Shown piece by piece: positions 1 through 10,890 of a stretch of DNA of 64,000 nucleotides. Source of the DNA: Parabacteroides distasonis (GTDB lineage Bacteria > Bacteroidota > Bacteroidia > Bacteroidales > Tannerellaceae). The notes under the pieces are model-generated. The model did not search any database, was not told where the DNA came from, and saw nothing but the letters and a program-made list of their open reading frames with translations. Where the stretch lies: NCBI GenBank assembly GCA_021531385.1, contig JAFBIR010000009.1, positions 91,025 to 155,024 of the forward strand. The letters run 5' to 3'. Position 1 is the stretch's first letter. Each line of letters opens with the position of its first letter. A program made the position numbers and the translations under genes.

Positions 1-20
1 TTTATAAAGGAATTTTTAGC

Positions 21-1316
21 ATGAACTATTATAGTACCAACAAACAAGCACCGCTCGCCACGTTGGAAGAGGCGGTGGTCAAGGGATTAGCGGGAGACAA
101 AGGTCTGTACATGCCGGAGCGCATCACACGGTTAGACCCGCAAGTGATTGAACGCATGAAGGAGCAATCTTTCCATGAGATTGCCTGCACGGTGGCTCGT
201 GCCTTCTTTGGTGAGGATGTAGAGCCGGAGACATTAGATCAACTCGTCTGCGATACCCTTTCATTCGAGACCCCAGTGGTGGAGGTGAAGGATCCCATTT
301 ATAGCTTGGAGTTGTTCCACGGCCCGACGTTGGCTTTCAAGGATGTGGGTGGTCGCTTCATGGCCCGTCTGTTGGGCTATTTCATCCGGAAAGAGGGCTT
401 GAAGGAGGTCAATGTGCTGGTGGCTACCTCGGGTGATACCGGTAGTGCGGTAGCGAATGGCTTCCTCGGTGTACCGGGCATCCATGTCTATGTACTCTAT
501 CCGAAGGGCAAGGTGAGCCCGATCCAGGAGTGTCAGTTCACGACGTTGGGACAGAACATCACTGCCTTGGAGATCGACGGCACGTTTGACGATTGCCAAG
601 CCTTGGTGAAGGCGGCGTTCATGGATGAGGCGCTTAATGCCCACATGAAGCTGACCTCGGCCAACTCCATCAATGTGGCCCGCTTCTTGCCGCAGTCCTT
701 CTATTATTTCAATGCGTGGGCACAGTTGGCTCGTCAAGGTAAGGCCGATGAGTTGGTGGTTTGCGTGCCGAGCGGAAACTTTGGCAACATCACAGCCGGA
801 TTGTTTGCCCATCGCATGGGATTGCCTATCAAACGTTTCGTGGCTGCCAACAACCGCAACGATGTCTTCTTGGAATACTTGCAGACCGGTGTCTATACGC
901 CGCGTCCTTCGGTGGCTACCTTGGCCAATGCGATGGATGTGGGTAATCCGAGCAACTTCGCTCGTATTATCGATCTGTACAGCTATGAGCAGATTGGTGC
1001 GTTGATTAGTGGCTATCGCTACACGGACGAGCAGATCGCAGAGGCTATCCGCCGTTGTTATGCGGAGACGGGCTATCTGTTGGATCCGCACGGTGCTTGC
1101 GGCTATCAGGCCTTGGAGGCAACGTTACGTCCTGGTGAGACCGGTGTCTTCTTGGAGACAGCCCATCCGGCCAAGTTCAAGGGAACGGTTGATCAGATCT
1201 TAGGGGCGGACATTGAGATTCCGGCGAAGCTCCGTGCGTTTATGGCTGGGCAGAAGCAAAGCATCGAATTGTCGCAAGATTTCGAGGGCTTTAAGCGCTT
1301 CCTATTGGCGCAATAG
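21..1316 (+). CDS. thrC: Threonine synthase
   Basis: This cytosolic PLP enzyme converts O-phosphohomoserine to threonine, the last step of threonine synthesis. The 431-residue length fits the family. The PLP lysine lies in the motif HGPTLAFKD (about K107), and the phosphate-binding loop SGDTGSAV follows near residue 137. The N-terminal MNYYSTN and the motif SGNFGN are also typical of bacterial ThrC. The start follows an AAAGGAA purine stretch by about 9 bases. In related genomes thrC follows thrA and a homoserine kinase-like gene, which would lie left of the window. A weak hairpin about 30 bases after the stop lacks a T-run. Confidence 0.96.
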   Translation: MNYYSTNKQAPLATLEEAVVKGLAGDKGLYMPERITRLDPQVIERMKEQSFHEIACTVARAFFGEDVEPETLDQLVCDTLSFETPVVEVKDPIYSLELFHGPTLAFKDVGGRFMARLLGYFIRKEGLKEVNVLVATSGDTGSAVANGFLGVPGIHVYVLYPKGKVSPIQECQFTTLGQNITALEIDGTFDDCQALVKAAFMDEALNAHMKLTSANSINVARFLPQSFYYFNAWAQLARQGKADELVVCVPSGNFGNITAGLFAHRMGLPIKRFVAANNRNDVFLEYLQTGVYTPRPSVATLANAMDVGNPSNFARIIDLYSYEQIGALISGYRYTDEQIAEAIRRCYAETGYLLDPHGACGYQALEATLRPGETGVFLETAHPAKFKGTVDQILGADIEIPAKLRAFMAGQKQSIELSQDFEGFKRFLLAQ

Positions 1317-1410
1317 TCGTTATGTCATCTGATCTTTCCCCACGCTATGCGTAATCTATGAGAAGCTCCGTGTGGGGAGCGATCAGTCTCAGCCTATCTG
1401 CGGTAAAGTC

Positions 1411-1968
1411 TTAGAAGATCGACCCTCTTCTTCTTGGTTTCCGCCCGGCTTTCCCAAATTGTTGATAGGCGAGGGAGGATTCAATCTCAGCTAAAACCTC
1501 TGCGTCGAAATTTACGCCGGGCAGGATCCGTTTGCCGGTAGGCCAATTCATTCTTTTTCGTTCGGGCTGAGGAGTTTCAGGCTCGAAGGGATGGATGCTT
1601 GATGCGTTGATCAACGGACATTTTGAGAAGATTACCTGAAGGCCCATCTCGAAAGGAGGAGGATAGGCTCCACGTTGTTCAAAGAATATCCCTATTCCGG
1701 GTGTGCGGGCGGATGCCTCTTTCTGCGCACGTATTCGGTTTCCTAACTCCTCGATGACCGGGAGGAAACGAGCCGGAAGGAATACCTCCGACAGATCCGG
1801 ACAGTTGTGGAATGCCCGCTCCTTGAGCAGGTTCACGCTGTCAGGGATCGTGATCGATTGCAGCCTCGAACAGTTGCAGAAGGCGTAATGGTTGATCGCC
1901 ACAACGGTATCGGGAATCAACGTGGTCGAGATGCCCATGATCAGCGTATCATCATAGGTGCGGATCAT
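1411..1968 (-). CDS. BspA-like leucine-rich repeat protein, 5'-truncated
   Basis: The N-terminal half contains LRR_5 (BspA-type) repeats, seen in ITIPDSVNLLKERAFHNC and in the preceding IPDTVVAINHYAFCNC. The C-terminal half is basic and not repeat-like, ending KAGRKPRRRGSIF. Known BspA-type proteins are usually secreted, with a signal peptide and many repeats. Here there is no signal peptide, only two or three repeats remain, and the frame opens directly in the conserved inter-repeat segment (CNTMIRTYDDTLIMG). In-frame sequence continues upstream of the ATG to an in-frame TGA near 2004, which suggests that the 5' part was lost. It sits beside a kinase remnant. Expression is doubtful. Confidence 0.5.
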   Translation of the reverse strand: MIRTYDDTLIMGISTTLIPDTVVAINHYAFCNCSRLQSITIPDSVNLLKERAFHNCPDLSEVFLPARFLPVIEELGNRIRAQKEASARTPGIGIFFEQRGAYPPPFEMGLQVIFSKCPLINASSIHPFEPETPQPERKRMNWPTGKRILPGVNFDAEVLAEIESSLAYQQFGKAGRKPRRRGSIF

Positions 1969-2139
1969 GGTATTGCAATCTATGTATGTACATTTTGCTG
2001 CTCATTTCAAATGCAAGCTGTATGTAGTCTTTATTAATGCTGTTGATTGAAACATTATAATGTGCAAAATGGGACTGTGCCTTTTAAACAGTAGGATCCG
2101 TGCCTCTTCGGAACCATAGAAGCCATTGGCCTCGATTGA

Positions 2140-2661
2140 GAAAGTGCTGTCAAACCAATCTTTCAGTGTCATGGATACGGAAAAATTGTACAGGATGTGC
2201 GGAATGATATTTATAGCCTGGGCGTGATTGGGCAGCAGCTCTTGCCGGAATCGGCTTATCGGGGTATATGGCAGCGTTGCCAGCGATCCATCGAGTGGCA
2301 GCGATTGGAGGAGCGACAGCGGCAACAGGAGGCTGCTTTGAAAGCTGAACTGGAACTGCAGTTGAAGGCACGGCAGCAATTGGAAGAGCGACAGCGGCAA
2401 CAGGATGAGGCCAAGCAGCGTTTTGATGCGATCTTGCAAGAAGGTAAGAGACTGATAGCTAAATCAATAGAATCTTTGCAAAAGAAGAAGGTGGCAGACG
2501 GCTATATTAAGGGTGATGATTGGGCTCTCCCTTTTTAGGTCGAGCGTGAGTATATGCAATCGGTTCGCCCGAGATTGACGGAGGAGGAGCAGGCCAATCT
2601 CGAATATGCCCTTAACCTGTTTCTGATGGAGCAAAACAAGCTGCTTGAGCAGCAAAAGTGA
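2140..2661 (+). pseudogene. Remnant of a Ser/Thr protein kinase-like gene with an in-frame amber codon
   Basis: Read from an upstream in-frame stop, the frame contains DVRNDIYSLGVIGQQLL followed by YRGIWQRCQ. This resembles subdomain IX of Hanks-type kinases (DIYSLGV) and the final I..RC helix. A Q/E/R-rich predicted coiled coil follows, with a repeated ERQRQQ. Translation stops at a TAG at 2536, after WALPF, but the same frame continues for 40 more sensible codons to a TGA at 2659. The ATP-binding and catalytic lobes are absent upstream. I read this as a decayed fragment. A GTG-started 113-residue protein at 2197-2538 is the alternative. Confidence 0.45.
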
Positions 2662-2708
2662 CGTTATGAATGATCAATAGTTGAAAGCATAAAGGGAGAG
2701 CAAGCGCA

Positions 2709-3281
2709 ATGGAGAATGAGCAAGCATTAAGAATACGTTTGTTGGGCGAGGTGGAGCAGGCATGGGGTCAGCCGATCCGTACGCCCAAGGATTTTGAGCA
2801 GTTGAGTCAAGCTATCTTTGAACGGCTGCGTACTTACGTGAGTCCGACCACGTTGAAACGACTATGGGGGTACCTCCCGGAGCGGGTACAGCCTCGACAG
2901 GGCACGTTAGACATCTTGGCAGGCTTCGTAGGCTTTTCCGACTATGCACGGTTTGCCTCCTCGGTCGGGCAAGGGGAGGAGCTGCAGAGCGCACCGGTCC
3001 TTTCTCGCCGATTGAGTGTGGCGGAGGCGTTGCAGCCGGGCGATCGACTGCGCCTGACGTGGCGGCCTGACCGGGTGTGCGAGGTGCGCTATGAGGGTGA
3101 CCTTCGTTTCACGGTCGAGGCGTCAGCAAACACCCGTTTGCAGCCGGGCGACCGTTTCCAATGCGCTCTCTTGATAGAGGGTGAGCCGCTTTACCTCGAT
3201 CAGTTGTGCCAAGGCACGCATCCTCCTGTGGGCTATGTGTGCGGCAAGCGGGATGGCATTCGTTTTGAGCGGATGGAGTAG
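2709..3281 (+). CDS. Conserved Bacteroidetes protein of unknown function
   Basis: This 190-residue soluble protein has no signal peptide. The N-terminal 80 residues are helical and contain the segment SPTTLKRLWGYLPE, a pattern I associate with small Bacteroidales proteins of possible DNA-binding type. The C-terminal part is strand-rich and repeats L(Q)PGDR twice, near residues 112 and 146, suggesting a small beta domain. A purine-rich GGGAGAG lies about 11 bases before the ATG. It is flanked by the kinase remnant and an independent promoter, so it is probably monocistronic. I cannot assign a role. Confidence 0.75.
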   Translation: MENEQALRIRLLGEVEQAWGQPIRTPKDFEQLSQAIFERLRTYVSPTTLKRLWGYLPERVQPRQGTLDILAGFVGFSDYARFASSVGQGEELQSAPVLSRRLSVAEALQPGDRLRLTWRPDRVCEVRYEGDLRFTVEASANTRLQPGDRFQCALLIEGEPLYLDQLCQGTHPPVGYVCGKRDGIRFERME

Positions 3282-3340
3282 ACGATCCCCATCGAACGGG
3301 CTAAAAATGGATACAAGGAGCGAATTGTGACAGTCCTCGC

Positions 3341-3370
3341 TTGGCGTATTTAAAAAAAAGCGTACCTTTG
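3341..3370 (+). promoter_or_regulatory. Bacteroidetes-type promoter for the mannosyltransferase-pyrC group
   Basis: A -33-like TTGG at 3341 is followed 18 bases later by TACCTTTG (3363-3370), matching the TAnnTTTG -7 consensus. The next gene starts at 3396. Confidence 0.6.
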
Positions 3371-3395
3371 GCAAGGTATAGTTAACGATAATACG

Positions 3396-4145
3396 ATGAA
3401 CATGTCTGATAGTATAGTCATTATTCCTACGTATAACGAGAAGGAAAATATCGAGGCGATTATCCGGGCGGTCTTTGGCTTGGAGAAGATTTTTCATATA
3501 CTGATTATTGACGATGGTTCGCCTGACGGCACCGCTGCCATTGTGAAGCGGATGCAGCAGGAGTTTCCAGATCAGCTTTTCTTGGTGGAGCGCTCGGGCA
3601 AGTTAGGATTGGGCACAGCCTACATCTGTGGATTCAAGTGGGCTATCGAGCATAAGTATGATTTTGTGTTTGAGATGGATGCGGATTTCAGTCATAATCC
3701 GAACGACCTGCTTCGGCTGTATGCGGCTTGTACGGAGCAGGGGGCTGACGTGGCTATTGGTTCTCGTTATTGCAATGGGGTGAACGTGGTGAACTGGCCG
3801 TTGGGACGGGTGCTGATGTCTTACTTTGCCTCTGTCTATGTGCGTATTGTGACCGGTATGGCTATTCGTGACACGACTGCGGGCTTCAAGTGCTATCGAC
3901 GCACGGTGTTGGAGACGATCGGACTGGATAAGATTCATTTCAAGGGCTATGCGTTCCAGGTGGAGATGAAGTTTACGGCCTATAAATGCGGTTTCAAACT
4001 GGTGGAAGTGCCGATTATTTTCGTCAACCGTGTATTGGGCGTTTCTAAGATGAATAGCTCCATCTTCGGTGAGGCGCTGTTCGGCGTATTGCAGCTGAAA
4101 TGGTGGAGCTTGTTTCGCAAGTATCCACAGAAGCGGAAGGATTGA
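3396..4145 (+). CDS. Polyprenol-phosphate mannosyltransferase (Dpm1-like GT2)
   Basis: Family 2 glycosyltransferase of the dolichyl-phosphate-mannose synthase type, expected to move a hexose from a nucleotide sugar to polyprenyl phosphate on the inner face of the membrane. Seen: N-terminal [11 protein letters not shown], the DxD-type [10 protein letters not shown] near residue 95, GSRYCNG, and the C-terminal acceptor-loop segment [12 protein letters not shown]. The 249-residue length lacks the C-terminal membrane domain of longer family members. It is followed closely by pyrC (32 bases) in the same direction. The sugar donor cannot be read from sequence. Confidence 0.88.
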   Translation: MNMSDSIVIIPTYNEKENIEAIIRAVFGLEKIFHILIIDDGSPDGTAAIVKRMQQEFPDQLFLVERSGKLGLGTAYICGFKWAIEHKYDFVFEMDADFSHNPNDLLRLYAACTEQGADVAIGSRYCNGVNVVNWPLGRVLMSYFASVYVRIVTGMAIRDTTAGFKCYRRTVLETIGLDKIHFKGYAFQVEMKFTAYKCGFKLVEVPIIFVNRVLGVSKMNSSIFGEALFGVLQLKWWSLFRKYPQKRKD

Positions 4146-4177
4146 GGAACGAGGAATTAGGATTGAAATTTGGTAAG

Positions 4178-5527
4178 ATGAAGAGACTGATTGCGAACGC
4201 AAAGATAATCAATGAGGAACGCTCGTTCATGGGTAGCGTCTTGCTGGAGGGTGAGCGGATCGCCGAGGTGTTTGAAGGTGCTGTTCCCGAGGGAGTGTTG
4301 AACGGTGCGGATGAGGTGATTGACGCAACCGGGAAATGGCTGATGCCAGGTGTGATTGACGACCAGGTGCATTTCCGGGATCCGGGATTGACCCATAAGG
4401 GCGATATCGAGAGCGAGAGCCGGGCGGCTGTGGCGGGTGGTGTCACGACCTATATGGATATGCCTAACACGAAGCCGCAGACCACTACGATTGAAGCCTT
4501 GCAGGGCAAGTGGGATCGGGCAGCAGCTGTCTCACGGGCCAACTACTCCTTTTTCTTCGGCGGCACGAATGATAATTATGCCGAGATACAACGGTTGGAT
4601 CGGAGCCGGGTGCCCGGATTGAAACTCTTTTTGGGCTCTTCGACCGGCAATATGCTGGTGGATCAACCGGAGGCCTTGGCGCGTATTTTTGGTGAGAGCG
4701 GTATGCTGATCGCTATTCATGCCGAGAAGGAGTCTATTATCAAACAGCATATAGAGGCGTATAAACGCCAATATGGCGAGGACCTGGACATCTCGTTCCA
4801 CAGCAGGATTCGGGATGAGGAGGCATGCTATCGTTGCTCCGCTGAAGCCGTGGAGCTGGCTACTCGCTTGAACGCCCGTCTGCACATTCTGCATCTCTCT
4901 ACGCAACGTGAGCTTTCGCTATTGAGCAACAGCCTGCCATTGAAGGAGAAGAAAATCACGGGTGAGGTCTGTGTGCATCATTTGTGGTTCCACGATGGCG
5001 ACTATGCCCTGTTTGGCAACCGCATTAAGTGGAACCCTGCTATCAAGACCTTGGCGGATCGGACAGCCTTGCGGGCAGCGGTCAATGATGATACGATTGA
5101 CATTATCGCCACCGATCATGCGCCCCACTTGCTTAGCGAGAAAGAGGGTTCTTGCTTGAAGGCGGCCTCTGGTGGCCCCTTGATTCAGCACTCGCTGATT
5201 GTGATGTTGGAGTTGGCTATGGAGGGTCGCTTTACCTACGAGAAGGTGGTGGAGAAGATGACACACGACCCTGCCGATCTGTTCCGCATCGACCGTCGAG
5301 GCTATATCCGTCCGGGTTATTATGCGGATTTGGTGCTGATCGATCCCCAGGCTACATGGACTGTTGCTCCTGAGAATATCCTGTATAAGTGTGGGTGGTC
5401 ACCCTTTGAGGGCTATACCTTCCACCATGCCGTTTGGAAGACCTTCGTCAATGGACAGTTGGCTTATAGCGAGGGGCAGGTGAATGAGACTGTGCGTGGC
5501 CAAGAGGTACGCTATTTATCGGAATAA
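4178..5527 (+). CDS. pyrC: Dihydroorotase
   Basis: Zinc amidohydrolase that interconverts carbamoyl aspartate and dihydroorotate in pyrimidine synthesis. Seen: HFRDPG near residue 65 (metal-binding HxR), [11 protein letters not shown] with the likely carbamylated lysine, and the C-terminal metal site IATDHAPH. The length, 449 residues, is right for the class I type. I chose ATG 4178 ([10 protein letters not shown]) because the open frame upstream of it, which begins inside the preceding gene, encodes a GAGGAATTAGG repeat-like stretch rather than family sequence. Confidence 0.93.
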   Translation: MKRLIANAKIINEERSFMGSVLLEGERIAEVFEGAVPEGVLNGADEVIDATGKWLMPGVIDDQVHFRDPGLTHKGDIESESRAAVAGGVTTYMDMPNTKPQTTTIEALQGKWDRAAAVSRANYSFFFGGTNDNYAEIQRLDRSRVPGLKLFLGSSTGNMLVDQPEALARIFGESGMLIAIHAEKESIIKQHIEAYKRQYGEDLDISFHSRIRDEEACYRCSAEAVELATRLNARLHILHLSTQRELSLLSNSLPLKEKKITGEVCVHHLWFHDGDYALFGNRIKWNPAIKTLADRTALRAAVNDDTIDIIATDHAPHLLSEKEGSCLKAASGGPLIQHSLIVMLELAMEGRFTYEKVVEKMTHDPADLFRIDRRGYIRPGYYADLVLIDPQATWTVAPENILYKCGWSPFEGYTFHHAVWKTFVNGQLAYSEGQVNETVRGQEVRYLSE

Positions 5528-5548
5528 CTTTTAAAAATATAGCTCATT

Positions 5549-6280
5549 ATGTGTTGGAGAAAAATAGGTAGTCTGTTTTTGGTATTGTGGATGGCCGTTG
5601 GCGTGATGGCGGCTGATTTCGCTTCGGATAGTTTCCGTACGCCTGCGGGCAAGGAGTTGACCATCACATTCATTCGTCATGGTAGTTTGCTGTTGAGTTA
5701 TGAGGGGAAGCAGATTCAGGTGGATCCAGTGTCGGAGTATGCGGATTATGGAGCCTTTCCGAAAGCGGATTTGATCTTGATTACCCATGCGCATGGCGAT
5801 CATCTCGACTTGAAGGCGATTGAGGCGCTTCGGAAGGCGGAGACAACCATAATTGCCAATCCGGAGTCAGCGGAGAAGGTAGGAGCGACAGCGCAAGTGA
5901 TGCGCAACGGAGATAACCAAACCTGGCTGGGTGTTCGTATTGAGGCAGTTCCGGCCTATAATATTACGGAGGGACGAGATAAGTTCCACCCGAAGGGACG
6001 GGATAATGGATATGTGCTCGATTTCGATGGTTTCCGGGTATATATTGGTGGAGACTTGGAAGATATTCCGGAACTAAGCGACTTGAAGTCAATAGACGTG
6101 GCTTTCTTGCCCGTGAACCAACCCTATACCATGACACCGGAGCAGGCGGCTCGTGCGGCTCGTGTGATTAAACCGAAGGTGCTTTATCCTTATCATTATA
6201 GTCAGACGCCTGTGGCTGAGACCTTACCGGCTTTGCTGGAGGGAAGTGGTATCGAGTTGCGTATCCGTGCGCTGCAATAG
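5549..6280 (+). CDS. Exported MBL-fold metal-dependent hydrolase
   Basis: The protein has an N-terminal signal peptide (LFLVLWMAVGVMAAD), then a metallo-beta-lactamase fold. The metal motif THAHGDHLD lies near residue 80, and later ligands appear in YIGGDLED and YPYHYSQ. This resembles the UPF0173/UlaG-like branch, but the exported location differs from cytosolic UlaG. It starts 21 bases after pyrC and ends 16 bases before sbcD, so it is probably cotranscribed with them. The substrate is unknown. Confidence 0.8.
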   Translation: MCWRKIGSLFLVLWMAVGVMAADFASDSFRTPAGKELTITFIRHGSLLLSYEGKQIQVDPVSEYADYGAFPKADLILITHAHGDHLDLKAIEALRKAETTIIANPESAEKVGATAQVMRNGDNQTWLGVRIEAVPAYNITEGRDKFHPKGRDNGYVLDFDGFRVYIGGDLEDIPELSDLKSIDVAFLPVNQPYTMTPEQAARAARVIKPKVLYPYHYSQTPVAETLPALLEGSGIELRIRALQ

Positions 6281-6295
6281 GGAGAGCAGAGTGGC

Positions 6296-7471
6296 ATGAA
6301 GGTCTTGCATACCAGTGATTGGCATTTGGGGCATACGTTGTATAATTACGATCGAAGTGAGGAGCAACAGGCGATGCTTGACCAGATAGCCTGCATCGTT
6401 GCGGAACGACAGCCGGATCTCTTCTTGCTTTGTGGAGATGTGTATCATACGGTGCAACCGACCTCCGCTACTCAGCAACTCTTTATCAACGCTTTGATGC
6501 GGATTCGTGAGGCGGCTCCGGCCATGAAGATCGTGTTGTTAGCGGGTAATCACGATAGCGCTACTCGCCATGAGATTTTTCGTACCGCTTGGGAGGCGTT
6601 GGGCGTGACTGCCATTGGCATAGTGAGCCGGTCAGAGATTCCCGACCATTATATCGTGGAGATTCCTGGTAAAGGGTTTGTGGTAGGTGTACCCTATGTG
6701 CATGAGCGAAACCTGCCGGAAGGCTTTTTCCAGCAGCTCTTGGATCGGGTAGCTGAACGCAATCCGGAGCGATTGCCGGTCATCCTAACTGCCCATACTT
6801 ACGTATCGGGTAGTGATGTTACGGGGCATGCCGATGCTGAGGGCGATGCGGTCGGAGGCATTGAGGGATGGGCGCTTTCTCTCTTTGGATCTGGTTATGA
6901 CTACTTAGCCTTGGGGCATATCCATCATGCGCAGGAGGTGAGAGGCAGTGAAGGAAGGGCACGCTATAGTGGCTCACCCTTGCCCGTTCATTTTGATGAG
7001 TGCTATCCTCACTCTGTCTCTTGTGTGGAGCTGGCTCACCACGGGGATGCTCCTCGTGTGGAAGAGATCGAGATTGTGAATCCTCGTCCACTGATTACTT
7101 TGCCTGTTTCGGAGGCCGCTGATTGGGAAAGTGTGAAGTCCCTCTTTCAAGCTTTTCCCAATGAGCAACCCGGTTATATCCGGCTGTGCGTGGAGGTGGA
7201 GGACTTCTTGCCTCCCGGAGCCCAAATGGAGGCTGCTGCGATCGCTGAGGGGAAGGCTTGCCGTTTTTGTTTGATTCAGGCTCAGCGTAAGGAGCGTGAG
7301 GCGAATCCGGAGGGAGGACGTATGTTTACGACTGCCGAGATTCAGCGACTCAGTCCGTTAGACATTGCTACCCTGTATGCGAAGGATAAGGGGATTGGTT
7401 TCGGGGAGGAACTGGTCTCGCTGTTCAAAGAGACCTTGACCCAGCTGCAAGCAGAGGAGCGAGAAGCATAA
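6296..7471 (+). CDS. sbcD: Nuclease SbcCD subunit D
   Basis: Mre11-type nuclease subunit that cuts hairpins and protein-blocked DNA ends together with SbcC. The phosphoesterase motifs appear in order: DWHLGH (residue 8), CGDVYH, AGNHDSATRHE, AHTYVSG and GHIHHAQE. The 391-residue length is usual. It lies 11 bases upstream of sbcC and is almost certainly in the same transcript. Confidence 0.95.
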   Translation: MKVLHTSDWHLGHTLYNYDRSEEQQAMLDQIACIVAERQPDLFLLCGDVYHTVQPTSATQQLFINALMRIREAAPAMKIVLLAGNHDSATRHEIFRTAWEALGVTAIGIVSRSEIPDHYIVEIPGKGFVVGVPYVHERNLPEGFFQQLLDRVAERNPERLPVILTAHTYVSGSDVTGHADAEGDAVGGIEGWALSLFGSGYDYLALGHIHHAQEVRGSEGRARYSGSPLPVHFDECYPHSVSCVELAHHGDAPRVEEIEIVNPRPLITLPVSEAADWESVKSLFQAFPNEQPGYIRLCVEVEDFLPPGAQMEAAAIAEGKACRFCLIQAQRKEREANPEGGRMFTTAEIQRLSPLDIATLYAKDKGIGFGEELVSLFKETLTQLQAEEREA

Positions 7472-7482
7472 ATGAATGGTTT

Positions 7483-10400
7483 ATGAAACTCAAACAACTC
7501 ACACTGCATAACATGGCCTCGATAGAGGATGCCTCGATTGATTTTGAGGCCGATCCATTGGTACATAGCGAGGTATTCCTCATTTCTGGGAAGACCGGGT
7601 CAGGCAAATCAACCCTGCTGGATGCGATTTGCTTGGCGCTGTATGACGATACCCCTCGGATGCGTAACTTGAAGATGGAGGGTAAGTTTGATGAGGTGAA
7701 AGATTCGCTCTCGATCAAAGATCCTCGCCAGTTGATGCGTCAGCATACGGGTGAGGCGTACGTGAAGCTTAGCTTTGAGGGGAACGATGGCGTTACGTAT
7801 GAGGCGCAATGGAGTGTGGCTCGTGCCCGTAAACGGGAGAATGCCAAATTGCAGGATAGGCAGTGGAGCTTGCTTAATGGGCGGACAGGGCAACTGTTAA
7901 CCAAGGTGCAGGAGGTGAAAGCAGCCATTCAAGCGGCTGTTGGCTTGGATTTTGGGCAGTTCTGTCGAACTACTTTGCTGGCGCAGGGAGAGTTTACCCG
8001 TTTCCTCAATAGCAACGACAATGAGAAGGCAATTATCTTAGAGAAGATCACGGGCATGGAGGCCTATGCGCGAATTGGCCGGAAGATTTATGAGATTACC
8101 CGTCAGAAAGAAATTGATTATCAGCTAAAAAGGCAGGAAGTGAAGGCTGTTCAATTGCTCACGGCAGAGGAGATTGCTGAACAACAGGAGCAGTTGAGGC
8201 AGTTGGATGCGTCGATCGAGCGGCTGCAAACAGCGAAGGCTGCGACCCTGCGAAAACGGGATTGGTTGACGCAATGCGATGCATTGGCCCAGAAACGTAA
8301 GGTTGCGGAGGCACAATGGGAAGAGGTGGTCAGACAGATGGAGTCTGCCGATTTCCTTCAGCAGGAGCAAACGGTGAGCGCATGGAAAGAGACGATGGAG
8401 GTTCGTGCGTGCATGCGTAATTGGCGACAGTGTCAGTCGCAGGCGGAGGTATGGCGGCAGGAACTTCAAAAGAAGCAGGCTGTTTATCTGCGCCTATCGC
8501 AAGGTTTGTGTGGGTTGCAACGACAGCAGATGGTGTGCAAGTCGCAGCGGGAACAACTAAAGGTGGCCTTGCAAACAGAGGCGGTGAAAGCCTCAGTTTA
8601 TGCGCAGAGTCAGACGATTACGGAAAAGGTTTCCCAATGGAGACAGTTGACGGAAACAGCTCAGCGGTTGAGTGATGAGATTGAGCACGAAACGGCACAA
8701 AGTCAATCGCTGCAAGCAGACTGGGAGAAGGCGCAGGCGATGGCGGAACAAGCCCGGCAGCAGGTAGAGGCTTTACAGGGCCAATTAGCGGCTCAACAGC
8801 AGGCATTCGAGCAGATGGGCTTACCAGCTTTGCGTCAAACGAAAGAGCGATTGAACCAAAAACAGCTCTTGTTGAACAATGCGACACATAGTTTGCAAGC
8901 ATGGATGGAGGCAAAGCAGGTCATGACTCAGCATGAGCAAGAGGTGGTGTCCAGTCAGGAAAAGCTGGCTCAGTTAGCTCGCCAGCAGGTTGTTGAACAA
9001 CAATTGGATACGCAATATAAACACTTCTTTGCTACTTGTCAGTTGCATTGGGAGGCACAGAAGCGAACCATCGACAAGTGGGCAAAGGCGATGCGAGCCC
9101 AGTTGAGGGCAGGGGATCAATGTCCCGTCTGTGGGCAGGTGATTCCGGACCTTCTGCCTCAAGAGGAAGCATTGGATCAGGCCTATCGAGAGGTAGAGGC
9201 GCAGTTGAAAACGGCTCAAAAGCAGATGGAGGAGCAACAGGAACGGTTTGCGAAGATCTGCTCAGCGTATGCTTTGCAACAGGAGTTGGTGCAAGAGCGA
9301 CAAAAGACGCTTGAAAAGGAGCGAGTGGCCCTCCAGACGAAGGCGGAGCGTTGTGTAGCTGATTGCCGACAGTGCCACATTGAGGAGGTAGATGAGCAGA
9401 CTGCTCAAACGTTGGCTGATTATGAGCGGATTCTCGCAGCAAAGCGGTTGGCTACCACGCAACAAATCCAAGAGGCTGAGCGCTTTGAACGGGAGGTGGT
9501 GGAGCAGCTACGTCTGGCTTTGGAGAAGGCTCAAAAGGCGCATGAAGCCATGCAACAGAAGTTGGCCAAATGTGACCGTTCAGTGGCGTTGATGACCAAG
9601 AGCATTGAAAATCATCGTAGTCAGTTGGCTGCCTATCAAGCACAGGCTCAGCAGACAGGGGGAATGGTGGCGGCTTTGTTGGAGGCTGTACCGGACTGGA
9701 AAGCGGTATGGTCAATCCATCCGGAAGTGTTTTTACGTCAGTTGAGGGAAGCGTCTGAACGCTATGCGCAATGGCTGCAAGAGGAGCAGCAGGCAGCGCA
9801 GGCAGAGAGCCGTTTACAGGGATTGTTGGAGCAGGTAGAGGCAATCCGACAGGAGGTATGGCGTTGCCAACCGACTTGGCAAACTTTGTCGGTGGAAGGG
9901 GAGATAAATAGCAAGCAACCCTTGGCAGAGTGGAACCAGTTCTATGCGGACTTGCGCTCGGCTTTGGATCAGGCCTCATATAATCAACAGCAACAGGAGC
10001 GGTTGCAAGCGGAGTTGGCGCGTTATGTGGCGGCTCATCCCGATTATACGTTGACTCGGTTGGAGGAGTTAGATCAGTATGCTTCCACGTTGATTAGCGA
10101 ATGGAGTAGGGCTAATGAGGCCATTCGACAGCGGCGGGTGGAACGTGAATCAGCTCTGCGTCAGATCCAGCAGGATCAAACCGTCCATAAGGCACAGCAA
10201 CCTCCGATGGAGGAAGAAGAGACCACTGCTTCCTTATCGTTATTAGTAGCGCAGCAGGAGCAGGCTTTGAAGGATAGTTTGGTGCGGAAGGGAACGCTCC
10301 AGAATCAGTTGGACCGAGATGCGCAAAATCGGGCTAATCAGTTACAGTTGATCGAGGAGGCTGAAAGGCGCAAACTTCTTTATACGCAGTGGAGCAGACT

Positions 10401-10890
10401 CAATGAGCTGCTGGGCAGTGCGGATGGGCAACGCTTCCGAAAGATTGCGCAGAGCTATGTGTTAGGTAACCTGATTCATGCGGCCAATCATTATCTACAG
10501 ATGCTGACTAATCGATACAAGTTACAGGTAGTTCCAGGCACCTTTATCATCTCGTTGGAAGATGCCTATCAGGGCTATACCCGTCGGATGGCGAGTACCC
10601 TCTCCGGTGGAGAGAGCTTTTTGGTATCGCTCGCTTTGGCATTGGCATTGTCTGATATTTCTGCGGATTTGAAGGTGGATACACTCTTTATTGATGAGGG
10701 CTTTGGTACGCTTAGTGAGGAACATCTCCAACAGGCTGTGCAGACCCTGCGGATGTTGCATAAACATAACCATCGTCAGGTGGGCATTATCAGCCATGTA
10801 GAGGAGTTGCGAGAGCGTATCCCCGTGCAGATCCAAGTGATCCAGGAGGGACACAGCTCAAGCAGTAAGGTAGAGGTGGTTAGGCTATAG
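7483..10890 (+). CDS. sbcC: Nuclease SbcCD subunit C (Rad50-like ATPase)
   Basis: SMC-like ATPase partner of SbcD. Seen: Walker [13 protein letters not shown] near residue 37, two long Q/E/R-rich coiled-coil arms, the zinc-hook CPVCGQ near residue 547 at the arm apex, the ABC signature LSGGES near residue 1039, and Walker [14 protein letters not shown]. At 1135 residues it is full length. Its 3' end overlaps the convergent CCA-adding enzyme gene by 11 bases. Confidence 0.95.
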   Translation: MKLKQLTLHNMASIEDASIDFEADPLVHSEVFLISGKTGSGKSTLLDAICLALYDDTPRMRNLKMEGKFDEVKDSLSIKDPRQLMRQHTGEAYVKLSFEGNDGVTYEAQWSVARARKRENAKLQDRQWSLLNGRTGQLLTKVQEVKAAIQAAVGLDFGQFCRTTLLAQGEFTRFLNSNDNEKAIILEKITGMEAYARIGRKIYEITRQKEIDYQLKRQEVKAVQLLTAEEIAEQQEQLRQLDASIERLQTAKAATLRKRDWLTQCDALAQKRKVAEAQWEEVVRQMESADFLQQEQTVSAWKETMEVRACMRNWRQCQSQAEVWRQELQKKQAVYLRLSQGLCGLQRQQMVCKSQREQLKVALQTEAVKASVYAQSQTITEKVSQWRQLTETAQRLSDEIEHETAQSQSLQADWEKAQAMAEQARQQVEALQGQLAAQQQAFEQMGLPALRQTKERLNQKQLLLNNATHSLQAWMEAKQVMTQHEQEVVSSQEKLAQLARQQVVEQQLDTQYKHFFATCQLHWEAQKRTIDKWAKAMRAQLRAGDQCPVCGQVIPDLLPQEEALDQAYREVEAQLKTAQKQMEEQQERFAKICSAYALQQELVQERQKTLEKERVALQTKAERCVADCRQCHIEEVDEQTAQTLADYERILAAKRLATTQQIQEAERFEREVVEQLRLALEKAQKAHEAMQQKLAKCDRSVALMTKSIENHRSQLAAYQAQAQQTGGMVAALLEAVPDWKAVWSIHPEVFLRQLREASERYAQWLQEEQQAAQAESRLQGLLEQVEAIRQEVWRCQPTWQTLSVEGEINSKQPLAEWNQFYADLRSALDQASYNQQQQERLQAELARYVAAHPDYTLTRLEELDQYASTLISEWSRANEAIRQRRVERESALRQIQQDQTVHKAQQPPMEEEETTASLSLLVAQQEQALKDSLVRKGTLQNQLDRDAQNRANQLQLIEEAERRKLLYTQWSRLNELLGSADGQRFRKIAQSYVLGNLIHAANHYLQMLTNRYKLQVVPGTFIISLEDAYQGYTRRMASTLSGGESFLVSLALALALSDISADLKVDTLFIDEGFGTLSEEHLQQAVQTLRMLHKHNHRQVGIISHVEELRERIPVQIQVIQEGHSSSSKVEVVRL

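Noticed and set aside
261..1091. A 276-codon minus frame inside thrC
   Set aside because: Antisense shadow of a conserved enzyme.
1340..1382. Terminator after thrC
   Set aside because: TCCCCAC and GTGGGGA can pair, but the loop is about 25 bases and there is no T-run.
2002..2172. A 56-codon minus frame upstream of the LRR gene
   Set aside because: It starts MTLKDWFDSTFSIEANGF and looks protein-like, but there is no family match, and it lies between two remnants. It may be part of the lost 5' region of the LRR gene; not enough to call.
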